Assembly (NCBI GenBank): GCA_003021785.1
Contig: PXQU01000016.1
Span: 231,101 to 295,100, forward strand
DNA length: 64,000 nt
Source: Halobacteriales archaeon QH_7_65_31
Lineage (GTDB): Archaea; Halobacteriota; Halobacteria; Halobacteriales; Haloarculaceae
Reading direction: 5' to 3'
Under the pieces are notes generated by a model. The model worked only from the letters and a program-made list of their open reading frames with translations, had not been told where the DNA came from and searched no databases. The translations under genes and the position numbers were made by a program. Shown piece by piece: positions 26,116-35,136 of this stretch (positions are counted from its first letter, which is position 1; every line of letters begins with the position of its first letter).

Positions 26116-26943
26116 TCAGCGCTCGCGGTCGCCGGCGAGAAACGACGCCACCGGCTCGTCGACGAGTTCTCCTGCATCGACGAGAACGTCGTGGCCCCAG
26201 CCGTCCAGTCGCTCGTACCGACAGCCGAGCGCGTCGGCCGTGCGAGCGAACGCCGTCGCGGTGAAGAACGGATCCGCCGTCCCACCGACGACGAGGGTAT
26301 GAACCGATAGCTCCCCGAGCCACGGTGTCGCATCGAACGCCGCCGCGGCGGTGAGCGATCGACGGAACCGGTCGGTCGGCGTGTCACGACCGTGGACAAG
26401 TAGGGGAATCGTTGCTGTCGCGACTCGTCGTCGCCAGCCGCTGGTGACGGTATCGAGTCCGGCAGCGTAGAGCCTTCGCCACGCACCGTCGCTGGCCCAC
26501 TCCCTCCACGTGGTCACCGACTCACGACCGTGTCTGGAGAGCCGTGCGGCCGCCAGTCCCAGCGCGAGCGACTTGACACGGCTGTCCGCGCGTGCGAGTG
26601 CGAGCGAGACGAATCCGCCCATCGAGATGCCGAGCACGTCCGCCCGTCCGAGCGTGTCGAGGACCGCGCGATAGCCGTCGGCCATCTCTGTGACCGTCCG
26701 GGCGGTGGTGTCGGCAGGGCGCGAGACGTAGTAGACAGTTCGAGGAGCGCCGGCAGCGACACACGCCTTCGCCTGTCGGTAGCAGTAGCCCGCCAGTACG
26801 CCGTCGACCCACCGTCGTTCACCTGCTGGTAACAGCGGGTCGTTCACTCCGGGGATGACGATCAGCGGTGGACCGGTCCCGTAGCACACGAACGGGTGAT
26901 CGGCTATCGTCCCGCTGCGAGGTAGTCGCGGCACACGGGTCAT
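26116..26943 (-). CDS. alpha/beta hydrolase
   Basis: A 275-residue alpha/beta-hydrolase. The nucleophile elbow is DVLGISMGGFVSLALAR (GxSxG) at about residue 97, the acid is in VVGGTADPFF and the histidine in GWGHDVLVDAG near the C-terminus, so the triad is complete. The N-terminal GTGPPLIVIPGVNDPLLP carries the oxyanion loop. The start at ATG 26943 was chosen over an upstream one because it lies next to the TATA-like TTTTTATCC on that strand. The substrate is unknown. Confidence 0.8.
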   Translation of the reverse strand: MTRVPRLPRSGTIADHPFVCYGTGPPLIVIPGVNDPLLPAGERRWVDGVLAGYCYRQAKACVAAGAPRTVYYVSRPADTTARTVTEMADGYRAVLDTLGRADVLGISMGGFVSLALARADSRVKSLALGLAAARLSRHGRESVTTWREWASDGAWRRLYAAGLDTVTSGWRRRVATATIPLLVHGRDTPTDRFRRSLTAAAAFDATPWLGELSVHTLVVGGTADPFFTATAFARTADALGCRYERLDGWGHDVLVDAGELVDEPVASFLAGDRER

Positions 26944-27034
26944 CACCGACACCGTATCGCGGTGTGGATAAAAACCGCCGCCCCGGCAGGCGGCGTGACA
27001 CAATTCTTATTCGCCGGTGTCGGCTACCCGGAGT

Positions 27035-28075
27035 ATGAACGAGGAGAGGGTCCGAGAGACGCTTACGGCCGTCGAGGACCCCGCACTCGGGTCTGATATC
27101 GTCTCGCTCGGCCTGATAAACAGTATCGAACTCGACGGCGACACCGTAACCGTCGATCTCGCGCTCGGCGCGCCGTACTCGTCCGCCGAGACAGCGATCG
27201 CAGAAGAGGTACGTGAGCTGCTCTCGGCAGAGGGTCTGGACGTACAGCTCACCGCCAACGTCGATCGAGGGCTCGACCCCGACGAGGACGTGCTCCCGGG
27301 AGTCGAGAACGTCATCGCGGTCTCCTCCGGAAAGGGCGGCGTCGGCAAATCGACCGTCGCAGTCAACCTCGCAGCCGGGCTGGCCGATATGGGTGCGAGC
27401 GTCGGGCTGTTCGATGCCGACGTGTACGGGCCGAACGTCCCCCGGATGGTCGAGAGCGACGAGCGTCCGCAGGCGACCCCCGACGAGACCATCGTGCCGC
27501 CCGAGCGGTACGGGATGAAGCTGATGAGCATGGCCTTTCTCGTCGGCGAGGACGATCCCGTCATCTGGCGCGGCCCGATGATCCACAAGCTCATCACCCA
27601 GCTCGTCGAGGACGTGGAGTGGGGACGGCTCGACTACATGGTCGTCGATCTGCCGCCCGGGACGGGGGACACGCAGCTGACCCTGCTCCAGTCGGTCCCC
27701 ATCTCGGGATCGGTCATCGTCACGACGCCACAGGAGGTCGCACTCGACGACGCGCGCAAGGGCCTCCGCATGTTCGGCAAACACGACACGCCCGTCCTCG
27801 GCATCGTGGAGAACATGTCCGGGTTCAGCTGTCCCGACTGCGGGAGCGTCCACGATATCTTCGGCTCCGACGGCGGCAGGCGGTTCGCCGGCGAAAACGA
27901 TCTGCCGTTCCTCGGTGAGCTACCGCTGGATCCCGACGTTCGCGAGGGGGGTGACACCGGCCGTCCAGTCGTCCTCGACGAGGAGAGCGAGACCGGGGGT
28001 GCGTTCCGGGCGTTCGTCGACGAGACGGCCGACATGCAGGGTATCGTCCACCGCCAACGCACGGTAAACAGATGA
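27035..28075 (+). CDS. mrp: Mrp/ApbC-type iron-sulfur cluster carrier ATPase
   Basis: A 346-residue P-loop protein that binds and transfers Fe-S clusters to apoproteins. An N-terminal MIP18/DUF59 domain covers about residues 1-85, the Walker A VSSGKGGVGKSTVAVNL is at about 95, and the cluster-binding CxxC is in SGFSCPDCGSVHD near 265. The layout matches bacterial ApbC. It overlaps a small downstream gene by ATGA, so the two are coupled. Confidence 0.93.
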   Translation: MNEERVRETLTAVEDPALGSDIVSLGLINSIELDGDTVTVDLALGAPYSSAETAIAEEVRELLSAEGLDVQLTANVDRGLDPDEDVLPGVENVIAVSSGKGGVGKSTVAVNLAAGLADMGASVGLFDADVYGPNVPRMVESDERPQATPDETIVPPERYGMKLMSMAFLVGEDDPVIWRGPMIHKLITQLVEDVEWGRLDYMVVDLPPGTGDTQLTLLQSVPISGSVIVTTPQEVALDDARKGLRMFGKHDTPVLGIVENMSGFSCPDCGSVHDIFGSDGGRRFAGENDLPFLGELPLDPDVREGGDTGRPVVLDEESETGGAFRAFVDETADMQGIVHRQRTVNR

Positions 28076-28296
28076 GCGACGACCGATCCGACGGGGACGA
28101 GGAGTACCGCGAGCAGCTGCGTGAGATCGCCGAGGACCTGCGGGACGACGACTCCGAGTCCGAACAGCTCGCCGCGATCCTCTACCGCGTGTCGGATCTG
28201 TACGACGAGCGCGAAGAGACCGATCCACAGACCGTCTACCGGAACGTGACGAACATCCTCGAAATCAAGGAGCGCGGCACACTGTCGCGAGAGTGA
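28072..28296 (+). CDS. small acidic conserved haloarchaeal protein
   Basis: A 74-residue, highly acidic, helical protein: DEEYREQLREIAEDLRDD, then LAAILYRVSDLYDEREETD and TVYRNVTNILEIKERG. No known domain. Translational coupling to mrp (ATGA overlap) suggests a role with iron-sulfur cluster transfer, but that is inference from position only. Confidence 0.65.
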   Translation: MSDDRSDGDEEYREQLREIAEDLRDDDSESEQLAAILYRVSDLYDEREETDPQTVYRNVTNILEIKERGTLSRE

Positions 28297-28609
28297 GTTC
28301 AGTTGCGAACAGGTGACACGGCCGCGCTCCGAACCGGCGTGTCACACGGTTGCTGCCGCCGCGGTCGCCCGCGCACCCGCCGTGACCGGTCCGGTCGACT
28401 CGTCAGGACATATCCGGGCTGGTCCCGGCTTCGTACTTGAACTCTCTCTCGAACCTCACGGTACGGACGGCGTGACCAGCCGTGTCACACCGGAAATCGG
28501 TTCGTGATGCTTAAGTAGGCAAGTCGAGTCCCTACAGACGCACTCGATGCAGGGGCAGACGCCCCGAGTCAGACGGACGTGTCCGTCGGGCGAAGATACA
28601 CGACCGCGT
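28297..28609 (+). promoter_or_regulatory. upstream region of the tRNA-Ser/S13 operon with repeated CGTGTCAC motif
   Basis: This 313-base gap holds no gene. It contains three copies of a GTGTCAC core: inverted (GTGACAC) at 28313-28319 and direct at 28339-28345 and 28483-28489, each with flanking CCG-type bases. A TATA-like CTTAAGTA lies at 28510-28517. After it, short hairpins (GGGGC/GCCCC and GACGGAC/GTCCGTC) lie in the expected leader before the tRNA. Function as regulator sites or processing signals is inferred. Confidence 0.45.
28510..28517 (+). promoter_or_regulatory. TATA box for tRNA-Ser/S13/S4/S11/RpoD operon
   Basis: The element TGCTTAAGTAGG resembles haloarchaeal promoters of stable RNA and ribosomal protein operons. 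It is about 95 bases before the tRNA, so a short leader would be removed during tRNA processing. Confidence 0.55.
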
Positions 28610-28692
28610 GTTGCGGTAGCCAAGTGGCCCAAGGCGCTGGGTTGCTAACTCAGTGGCGTAATGCCCCCGGGGTTCGAATCCCCGCCGCAACG
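28610..28692 (+). tRNA. tRNA-Ser (anticodon GCU)
   Basis: An 83-nt class II tRNA. Acceptor GTTGCGG pairs with CCGCAAC, discriminator G. Anticodon stem CTGGG/CTCAG encloses loop TTGCTAA, giving GCU, and the variable arm is long. T arm GGGGTTCGAATCCCC. It ends 25 bases before the S13 start, so it is probably the first gene of the ribosomal operon. Confidence 0.95.
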
Positions 28693-28717
28693 CTCGCCAC
28701 ACCCGATAACCATAGAT

Positions 28718-29239
28718 ATGAGCGCGGAAAACCCAGACACAGACGCCGAGGAAGACGAGGACATCCAGTACTTCGTCCGTATCGGCCAGACCGATCTCGA
28801 CGGGACGAAGTCCGTCGAGCGGTCGCTGATGGAGTTGAACGGAATCGGCCAGCGGACGGCCCGCATCGTCGCAGACAAGGCAGACGTCGACCGCGGCTCG
28901 GTGTTCGGCTCGCTCGACGAGGACGTCATCGACCGCGTCGTCGAGACCGTCGAGAGCCTCGCCGACGAAATCCCCGAGTGGATGGTCAATCATCAGGATC
29001 ACTACTTCACCGGTGAGTCGACCCACGAGTTCGGCAACGACCTCGAGATGACGCGCCGCCGCGATATCAACCGGATGAAGATGATCGACTCCTACCGCGG
29101 CGTCCGACACAAGCGCGGACAGAAGGTCCGCGGCCAGCGAACCAAGTCCACCGGTCGAACAGAAGGAACAATCGGCGTCAACGTCGAGGCCATCAAGGAA
29201 CAGCAGGCCGAGGAGGCCGAAGAGGGGGGTGAGGAGTAA
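28718..29239 (+). CDS. rps13: 30S ribosomal protein S13
   Basis: A 173-residue archaeal S13, head protein of the small subunit. It has a short acidic N-terminal extension, FVRIGQTDLDGTKSVERSL, ELNGIGQRTARIVADKADVD, and the basic C-terminal SYRGVRHKRGQKVRGQRTK that contacts tRNA and rRNA. The C-terminal acidic tail (EEAEEGGEE) is typical of halophiles. The stop overlaps the S4 ATG (TAATG). Confidence 0.96.
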   Translation: MSAENPDTDAEEDEDIQYFVRIGQTDLDGTKSVERSLMELNGIGQRTARIVADKADVDRGSVFGSLDEDVIDRVVETVESLADEIPEWMVNHQDHYFTGESTHEFGNDLEMTRRRDINRMKMIDSYRGVRHKRGQKVRGQRTKSTGRTEGTIGVNVEAIKEQQAEEAEEGGEE

Positions 29240-29769
29240 TGCCGCTCGGCTCGAACACGAAGTTCTACGAGACCCCGAACCACCCGTTCCAGGGCGAGCG
29301 CATCGACGACGAGGCGCGCACGCTCGAAACGTACGGGCTGAAGAACAAAGAAGAGCTGTGGCGGGCACAGTCCGAGCTGCGCAGCTACCGACAGGAGGCG
29401 CGTGACCTGCTGGGTGACGCACAGGGCGACGCCGAGCAGGCCGCCGAGGCGGGCGCGGAGTTCCTCGCTCGGCTCAAGCGCTACGGCATCCTCGACGAGA
29501 ACGAGAGTCTCGACGACGTGCTGTCGCTGGATCTGACCGACGTGCTCGAACGGCGGCTCCAGACGATCGTCTACCGGTCGGGACTGGCGAACACGCCGAA
29601 TCAAGCGCGGCAGTTCATCAATCACGGCCACATCACGCTCGACGGCGAACGCGTCTCGACGCCGTCGATGAAGCTCGAAACCGGCGCATCGGACGATCTC
29701 GATTACGAAGAGCGCAGTCCGCTCGCTGACGACCTGCACCCGGAGCGTGCAGGAGGTGATCAAGAATGA
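29239..29769 (+). CDS. rps4: 30S ribosomal protein S4
   Basis: A 176-residue primary 16S-rRNA-binding protein. It begins [18 protein letters not shown] and carries the S4 RNA-binding domain: [20 protein letters not shown] then [21 protein letters not shown]. Archaeal S4 length and order between S13 and S11 are as expected. It overlaps S11 by 4 bases. Confidence 0.96.
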   Translation: MPLGSNTKFYETPNHPFQGERIDDEARTLETYGLKNKEELWRAQSELRSYRQEARDLLGDAQGDAEQAAEAGAEFLARLKRYGILDENESLDDVLSLDLTDVLERRLQTIVYRSGLANTPNQARQFINHGHITLDGERVSTPSMKLETGASDDLDYEERSPLADDLHPERAGGDQE

Positions 29770-30146
29770 GTGACGAGAGATGGGGCGTCGCACACGTGTA
29801 CGCCTCGTTCAACAACACGATTATCACGGTAACGGACGTGACCGGCGCGGAGACCATCGTGAAGTCCTCCGGTGGAACGGTCGTGAAACAGAACCGCGAC
29901 GAGGCGTCGCCGTACGCGGCGATGCAGATGGCGGAGGCGGTCGCCGACGAGATTCAAGAGGCCGGCATCACCGGGCTTCACGTCCGCGTGCGCGGTCCGG
30001 GCGGGAACCTGAACAAGTCCCCCGGTCCCGGCGCACAAGCGACGATCCGTGCGCTCGCCCGCGCCGGACTCGAAATCGGTCGTATCGAAGACGTAACTCC
30101 GATTCCGCACGACGGAACGCGCGCACCGAAGAACGCAGGGTTCTGA
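29766..30146 (+). CDS. rps11: 30S ribosomal protein S11
   Basis: A 126-residue small-subunit platform protein. Typical segments are [20 protein letters not shown] at residue 5, [20 protein letters not shown], and the C-terminal basic end [16 protein letters not shown]. It is spaced 1 base from RpoD, giving tight operon coupling. Confidence 0.97.
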   Translation: MSDERWGVAHVYASFNNTIITVTDVTGAETIVKSSGGTVVKQNRDEASPYAAMQMAEAVADEIQEAGITGLHVRVRGPGGNLNKSPGPGAQATIRALARAGLEIGRIEDVTPIPHDGTRAPKNAGF

Positions 30147-30147
30147 G

Positions 30148-30894
30148 ATGAGCGAGGAGTACGACGTGGAGTTCATCGAGCGGGGCGACACCGAAGCGCG
30201 GTTCCTCGTGCGCGACGTCGATCCGGCGTTCGCCAACGGAATCCGGCGCGCGATGGTCGCCGACGTCCCGACGCTCTCGATCGACGAGGTACGGGTCGTC
30301 GAGAACTCGTCGGTGATGTTCGACGAGCAGATCGCCCACCGGCTCGGGATGGTTCCACTCACGACACCGCCGAACGAGTTCGACGAGGAGGACGTCGTCA
30401 CGCTCGCCGTCGACATCGCGGGACCGGCGACGGCCTACTCCGGCGATATCGTGTCCAGCGACGGACTCGTCGAGCCGGCGACCGACGGGATCCCGCTCAT
30501 CGAGCTCAAGGAGGGACAGCGGCTCGAAGTCGAAGCCGACGCCGTCCTCGATACGGGCGACTCCCACGCCAAACACCAAGGCGGCGTGGCAGTCGGTTAC
30601 CGACATCTCCAGCGCGTCGAGGTGGTCGGCGACCGCGGTGAGTTCGAGGACGACGAGCCGCGTATCGTCCGCGGCGTCATCGAGGAGGACGGTGAACTCA
30701 TCCCCGCCGAGACGTTCGACAACGATCTCACGAACCGCTACGCGGGCAAGGAGATCGAGGTGCACGACGTGCCGAACGCGTTCGTCTTCGACGTGGAGAC
30801 GGACGGTTCGATGAGCGTCGACGAGCTCGTCTCCGAGGCGGTTCGGACGATCCGGTCGCGCGCAGACGAGCTGGAGACCGCAATTCAACTATAG
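30148..30894 (+). CDS. rpoD: DNA-directed RNA polymerase subunit D
   Basis: A 248-residue subunit, the archaeal equivalent of bacterial alpha N-terminal domain and eukaryotic Rpb3, which nucleates polymerase assembly with subunit L. It has [20 protein letters not shown] at the N-terminus, [20 protein letters not shown] in the middle and an assembly helix at the end ([20 protein letters not shown]). No ferredoxin-like cysteine set is seen, as is common in haloarchaea. Confidence 0.96.
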   Translation: MSEEYDVEFIERGDTEARFLVRDVDPAFANGIRRAMVADVPTLSIDEVRVVENSSVMFDEQIAHRLGMVPLTTPPNEFDEEDVVTLAVDIAGPATAYSGDIVSSDGLVEPATDGIPLIELKEGQRLEVEADAVLDTGDSHAKHQGGVAVGYRHLQRVEVVGDRGEFEDDEPRIVRGVIEEDGELIPAETFDNDLTNRYAGKEIEVHDVPNAFVFDVETDGSMSVDELVSEAVRTIRSRADELETAIQL

Positions 30895-30997
30895 ATGACC
30901 GCACACGCCCACACTCAGGTGTTCGCCCCGGCTGGCTCCGTCAGCGGCGGTGACACCGAAGGGGTTACGTACGGGCGTGTGGTACGGTCGTCCGCCT

Positions 30998-31082
30998 GCA
31001 GGGATAGCCAAGTTAGGTCAAAGGCGCAGCGTTCAGGGCGCTGTCGTGTAGACGTTCGCAGGTTCGAATCCTGCTCCCTGCA
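30998..31082 (+). tRNA. tRNA-Leu (anticodon CAG)
   Basis: An 85-nt class II tRNA. Acceptor GCAGGGA pairs with TCCCTGC, discriminator A. Anticodon stem CAGCG/CGCTG encloses loop TTCAGGG, giving CAG. T arm CAGGTTCGAATCCTG. It lies between rpoD and the L18e-L13 frame, 32 bases before the latter's start. Confidence 0.95.
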
Positions 31083-31114
31083 TCCATTTTCTACCAGATG
31101 GAGAGTGATACCGA

Positions 31115-31807
31115 ATGAGTAAGACAAATCCGAGACTCAACAGTCTCATCGCCGACCTCAAATCGACCGCCCGCAACGGCGGTGGAGACGTGTGGGCAGA
31201 CCTCGCCGAGCGGCTGGAGAAGCCACGTCGCAGCCACGCGGAGGTCAACCTCGGCCGCATCGAGCGGTACGCTCGCGAGGAGGAGACGGTGCTCGTGCCG
31301 GGCAAGGTGCTCGGCTCCGGCGCGCTCCGCAAGGACGTGACCGTCGCCGCCGTCGACTTCTCCGGCTCCGCCGAGACAGCAGAGTTCGACGCCGATCTCG
31401 TCGTCGACGCACGCGACTGCATCGTCGGTCGCGTCGCGTCAAACGTCGCACAGCAGGCGCTCGACGGTGACCGCGTCGCCATCGTCAACGCCGAACAGGC
31501 CGTCATCACGGGCAACGAGGAGTCCACGATGGACGTCTACCGCAAGCGCGCGGAGGTCGGCTCCGACAGCGGTCCCTACTACCCGAAGCGGCCGGACGGC
31601 ATCTTCAAGCGAGCCGTGCGCGGAATGGTCCCGTACAAGACGACGGAGGGCCGTGAAGCGTTCGAAAACATCCGTATCTACGTCGGTAACCCACACGACG
31701 AGGAGGGCGAGGTGCTCGACGGCACGTCGCTCGACCGGCTCTCGAACATCAACTTCACCTCGCTCGCCGAGGTGTCCAAGGAACTTGGTGCAAACGTCAC
31801 ATGGTAA
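31115..31807 (+). CDS. fused ribosomal protein L18e-L13 (L18e C-terminus missing)
   Basis: One 230-residue open frame carries two large-subunit proteins. Residues 1-88 are L18e ([20 protein letters not shown] ... [16 protein letters not shown]). From residue 89 the sequence is L13 ([20 protein letters not shown] ... [19 protein letters not shown] ... LGANVTW). Standard haloarchaeal L18e is about 116 residues and L13 about 145, so roughly the last 28 residues of L18e, the intergenic bases and the first few of L13 are absent. The junction is near base 31378, and both parts keep the same frame. It may be a real in-frame deletion fusion, or a deletion error in the sequence. The downstream L13 end overlaps S9 as usual. 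The missing piece includes the last helix and strand of the L15/L18e fold. Confidence 0.85.
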   Translation: MSKTNPRLNSLIADLKSTARNGGGDVWADLAERLEKPRRSHAEVNLGRIERYAREEETVLVPGKVLGSGALRKDVTVAAVDFSGSAETAEFDADLVVDARDCIVGRVASNVAQQALDGDRVAIVNAEQAVITGNEESTMDVYRKRAEVGSDSGPYYPKRPDGIFKRAVRGMVPYKTTEGREAFENIRIYVGNPHDEEGEVLDGTSLDRLSNINFTSLAEVSKELGANVTW

Positions 31808-32199
31808 CGAACACATCCGGCAAGAAGAAGACCGCCGTCGCTCGCGCGACCGTCAGTGACGGCACTGGTAAGGTGCGAATCAACAGCCAGCCGGTCGAGC
31901 TGGTCGAACCGGAGCAGTCTCGGCTGAAGATACTCGAACCGTTCCGGGTTGCAGAGGAGGAGCTGCGTGACGGGGTCGACATCGACGTCGACGTCAACGG
32001 CGGCGGCTTCGCCGGGCAGGCGGACGCCGCCCGGACGGCCATCGCACGCGCGCTCGTCCAGCACAACAACGACGCCGAGCTTCGCGACGCGTTCTTATCG
32101 TTCGATCGCTCGCTGCTGGTCAACGACGTGCGCCAGTCCGAATCGAAGAAGTGGGGCGGTCCCGGTGCGCGGGCTCGCTACCAGAAGTCCTACCGCTAG
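31801..32199 (+). CDS. rps9: 30S ribosomal protein S9
   Basis: A 132-residue small-subunit protein whose C-terminal KSYR reaches the P-site tRNA. It shows [20 protein letters not shown] at the N-terminus and [15 protein letters not shown] at the C-terminus. The start overlaps the end of the L13 part by 7 bases. Length is normal. Confidence 0.96.
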   Translation: MVTNTSGKKKTAVARATVSDGTGKVRINSQPVELVEPEQSRLKILEPFRVAEEELRDGVDIDVDVNGGGFAGQADAARTAIARALVQHNNDAELRDAFLSFDRSLLVNDVRQSESKKWGGPGARARYQKSYR

Positions 32200-32210
32200 G
32201 TGGTTCACGC

Positions 32211-32405
32211 ATGATGGTTCCAGTTCGGTGTTTCACGTGCGGGAAGGTCGTCGGTGAGCACTGGGAGGAGTTCAAGGAGCGCTCGCGTGAGGGCGACGAG
32301 AACCCGAAACAGGTGCTCGACGAGCTCGGCGTGGAGCGCGCCTGCTGCCGGCGGATGCTCGTCTCACACAAGGACCTCGTCGATATCGTGGCCCCGTATC
32401 AATGA
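32211..32405 (+). CDS. rpoN: DNA-directed RNA polymerase subunit N
   Basis: A 64-residue zinc-binding subunit homologous to eukaryotic Rpb10. The CxxC...CC zinc site is seen in [15 protein letters not shown] and [13 protein letters not shown]. The start could be either of two adjacent ATGs (32211 or 32214). The stop overlaps the rpoK ATG (ATGA). Confidence 0.95.
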   Translation: MMVPVRCFTCGKVVGEHWEEFKERSREGDENPKQVLDELGVERACCRRMLVSHKDLVDIVAPYQ

Positions 32406-32578
32406 AAACGAACAATCGCTACGAGAAAGCTCGACTGCTCGGGGCACGCGCCCTGCAGGTGAGCTACGGTGCACCCGTGCTCGTTGACACCGACCAGACC
32501 GAGCCGATCCTCATCGCAGCCGAGGAGTACGACGCCGACGTGCTCCCGTTCACTGTGCGACGAGGTGGCGACGCGTGA
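32402..32578 (+). CDS. rpoK: DNA-directed RNA polymerase subunit K
   Basis: A 58-residue subunit, the archaeal counterpart of Rpb6/omega. It reads [20 protein letters not shown], then [20 protein letters not shown] and [17 protein letters not shown]. The [15 protein letters not shown] segment is the conserved assembly motif. It lies exactly between rpoN and eno, as in other haloarchaea, and overlaps the eno GTG start by 4 bases. Confidence 0.95.
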   Translation: MKTNNRYEKARLLGARALQVSYGAPVLVDTDQTEPILIAAEEYDADVLPFTVRRGGDA

Positions 32579-33771
32579 CGCTCATCACCGAGGTGCGGCT
32601 GCGAGAGATCCTCGACTCGCGGGGCAACCCGACGGTCGAAGCCGAGATCCGGACGGAGTCCGGCGGCTTCGGTCGCGCGGCCGCCCCGTCGGGGGCATCG
32701 ACCGGCGAGTACGAGGCCGTCGAACTCCCAGCGGAGGAGGCGATCGCGAACGCCCGCGAGCGTGCCGTCCCGCGTATCGAGGGACAGGTGTACGCCGGCG
32801 ACCAGCGGACGGTCGACCGGACGCTCCACGGCGCAGACGGCACGGACGACTTCTCCGGGATCGGCGCGAACGTCTCTGTCGCCGTCTCGATGGCCGCAGC
32901 GAAGGCGGGAGCCGACATGCTCGGCGCACCGCTGTATCAGCATCTCGGTGGTGCGTTCCGCGGTAACAGCTTCCCGACGCCGCTCGGTAACGTCGTCGGT
33001 GGCGGTGAACACGCCGCCGACGCGACGGCGATACAGGAGTTCCTCGCCGTGCCCGTCGGCGCGCCCAGCGTGACGGATGCGGTGTTCGCGAACGCCGCCG
33101 TCCACGAGGCTGTCGGTGAGCTGCTCGCCGACCGCGACATCCCCGCGGGCAAGGGGGACGAAGGCGCGTGGGCCCCTGCGATCTCCGACGAGGAGGCGTT
33201 CGCTGTCGTCTCGACGGCGATTGAGTCCGTCGCAGACGAGGTCGGCTTCGACATCGGCATGGGGATCGACGTGGCCGCCAGCGAGCTGTTCGACGGTGAA
33301 CAGTACGTCTACGGCGACACGACCCGTTCCCCCGACGAGCAGATCGCGTACATGGCCGAGCTGGCGAGCGACTACGAGCTGGCGTACGTCGAGGACCCGC
33401 TCGACGAGGACGACTTCGCCGGCTTCGCCGAGCTGACCGACCGCGTCCCCGACGAGACGCTGGTCTGTGGTGATGATCTGTTCGTCACCAACACCGATCG
33501 GCTGGCCGAGGGGATCGAACGCGGGGCGGCGAACTCGATCCTCGTCAAGCCGAACCAGATCGGCACGCTCTCGGCCGCGTTCGACGCCATCGAACTCGCG
33601 AACGCACACGGCTACGACGCCGTCGTCTCCCACCGGAGCGGAGAGACGGAGGACACGACGATTGCACACCTCGCCGTCGCGACCGACGCCCCGTTCATCA
33701 AGACGGGCGCGGTCGGCGGCGAGCGAACCGCCAAGCTGAACGAACTACTCCGAATCGAGGCAAACGCATGA
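32575..33771 (+). CDS. eno: enolase (phosphopyruvate hydratase)
   Basis: A 398-residue glycolytic/gluconeogenic enzyme converting 2-phosphoglycerate to phosphoenolpyruvate. Hallmarks are [28 protein letters not shown], the metal-site [11 protein letters not shown] near 300, and the signature [12 protein letters not shown] and [17 protein letters not shown] near 340-370. The start is GTG 32575, overlapping rpoK; its end overlaps rps2 by 4 bases. Confidence 0.96.
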   Translation: MTLITEVRLREILDSRGNPTVEAEIRTESGGFGRAAAPSGASTGEYEAVELPAEEAIANARERAVPRIEGQVYAGDQRTVDRTLHGADGTDDFSGIGANVSVAVSMAAAKAGADMLGAPLYQHLGGAFRGNSFPTPLGNVVGGGEHAADATAIQEFLAVPVGAPSVTDAVFANAAVHEAVGELLADRDIPAGKGDEGAWAPAISDEEAFAVVSTAIESVADEVGFDIGMGIDVAASELFDGEQYVYGDTTRSPDEQIAYMAELASDYELAYVEDPLDEDDFAGFAELTDRVPDETLVCGDDLFVTNTDRLAEGIERGAANSILVKPNQIGTLSAAFDAIELANAHGYDAVVSHRSGETEDTTIAHLAVATDAPFIKTGAVGGERTAKLNELLRIEANA

Positions 33772-34523
33772 GCGACAACGACGACGGTCTCGACGCGGCT
33801 GAACCCGACACCGAGACGGAACCGACCGGGGAGACCGGGACGGTTCCGACCGACGAGTCGGAGCCGGTCGCCGAGGCTGATGACACAGACGAATCGAGCG
33901 ACGAGACACCGATGTTAGACGAGGACGTGATGCCGGACGACGAGGCGGACCTCCTCATCCCGGTCGAGGATTATCTCGCGGCCGGTGCGCACATCGGAAC
34001 CCAGCAGAAGACCAAGTCGATGGAGCGGTTCATCCACCGGGTCCGCACGGACGGACTGTACGTGCTCGACGTCTCCCGGACGGACAGCCGCATCCGCACC
34101 GCGGCGTCGTTCCTCTCGAACTACGATCCCGAGCAGATACTGGTCGCCTCCTCGCGCCAGTACGGTCGGTTCCCGGCGGAGAAGTTCGCCGACGCCGTGG
34201 GCGCACGCGCCCGCACCGGTCGCTTCATCCCCGGCACGCTGACCAACCCCGACTACGACGGCTACATCGAGCCGGACGTCGTCGTGGTGACCGACCCCAT
34301 CGGTGACGCTCAGGCGGTCAAGGAGGCGATCACCGTCGGTATCCCGGTCATCGCGATGTGTGACTCCAACAACACGACCTCGAACGTCGATCTCGTCGTC
34401 CCGACGAACAACAAGGGGCGGAAGGCGCTGTCGGTCGTCTACTGGCTGCTCGCCAACGAGACGCTCGACAAGCGCGGCGCGGAGCCGACCTACGCGCTCG
34501 AAGACTTCGAGACCGAGCTGTAG
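33768..34523 (+). CDS. rps2: 30S ribosomal protein S2
   Basis: A 251-residue S2 protein. About 60 N-terminal residues form an acidic, T/E/D-rich extension typical of halophiles, then the core begins at [38 protein letters not shown] and [14 protein letters not shown] [19 protein letters not shown] follow, with [16 protein letters not shown] [16 protein letters not shown]. It is the last gene of the operon that begins with the tRNA-Leu. Confidence 0.95.
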   Translation: MSDNDDGLDAAEPDTETEPTGETGTVPTDESEPVAEADDTDESSDETPMLDEDVMPDDEADLLIPVEDYLAAGAHIGTQQKTKSMERFIHRVRTDGLYVLDVSRTDSRIRTAASFLSNYDPEQILVASSRQYGRFPAEKFADAVGARARTGRFIPGTLTNPDYDGYIEPDVVVVTDPIGDAQAVKEAITVGIPVIAMCDSNNTTSNVDLVVPTNNKGRKALSVVYWLLANETLDKRGAEPTYALEDFETEL

Positions 34524-34550
34524 GCCGTACGTCCATTTCTCGGACCGTAC

Positions 34551-35051
34551 TCACGACTCAGCCAGCGGTAGCTCCCGCAGATACGCGTACAGCAGATTCT
34601 CGGGCAGCGTCGCGTGCCACGCCGCAGTACCGTCCGGCGTCCCGGACGCGCGGGCGGAGAAGACGGCGAACGGCTGCGGGAGCGGGTCGCGGTCGGTCCA
34701 GTCGGTCAAATAGCGGACGTGCACGTGTGAGATCCCGGTGAGCGCGGCATCGACGCCGCAGTCGCGGACGGCGGTCTCGGCGCACTCGACGTACTCCTGA
34801 CCGGGGCGACGGGTGGCAGCCGGCTCCGCCCACCCCTCGTCGGTCTCGACGAGCAGGACGCGGTCCTCGGCGTCACGGACCCACGCGCCCGCGCCGCCGG
34901 GACCGTCGAACGCCGCGCTCCGCTCGCGGAGGCGGTCGTACACGTCCGGTTCGACCTCGCGGCGCTCGCGTATCACCTCGATATCGCCGTACTCCGCGGC
35001 GAGCGACGAGAGCGTGCGGTCGAGATGTCGGCGGGCGTCGGTAGCGGACAC
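34551..35051 (-). CDS. Nudix-like hydrolase with degenerate Nudix box
   Basis: A 166-residue protein with the Nudix fold layout: GAWVRDAEDRVLLVETDEGW opening strands, WAEPAATRRPGQEYVECAET helix, then VHVRYLTDWTDR. The usual GX5EX7REUXEEXGU box is degraded: where REUxEE is expected the sequence has AVRDCGVD, so metal-binding glutamates are missing. It could be catalytically inactive or use another site. Haloarchaea have several such members. It is convergent with rps2 (28 bases) and divergent from the mevalonate kinase gene. Confidence 0.7.
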   Translation of the reverse strand: MSATDARRHLDRTLSSLAAEYGDIEVIRERREVEPDVYDRLRERSAAFDGPGGAGAWVRDAEDRVLLVETDEGWAEPAATRRPGQEYVECAETAVRDCGVDAALTGISHVHVRYLTDWTDRDPLPQPFAVFSARASGTPDGTAAWHATLPENLLYAYLRELPLAES

Positions 35052-35136
35052 ATCCCCCGTTGTCGTGGCGACGGCTTAGGCCTGTTCCAGCCGCCCATCG
35101 GACACACTTAACCCGAGCGCGAAATCACGACGAGAC

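Noticed and set aside
28313..28507. A short open frame before tRNA-Ser
   Set aside because: It overlaps the promoter and repeat motifs and has no conserved features.
32464..33669. A 401-codon open frame antisense to eno
   Set aside because: High GC at third positions leaves the opposite strand open. The reading is rich in R, V, G and H with no family motif, whereas enolase motifs on the plus strand are clear.
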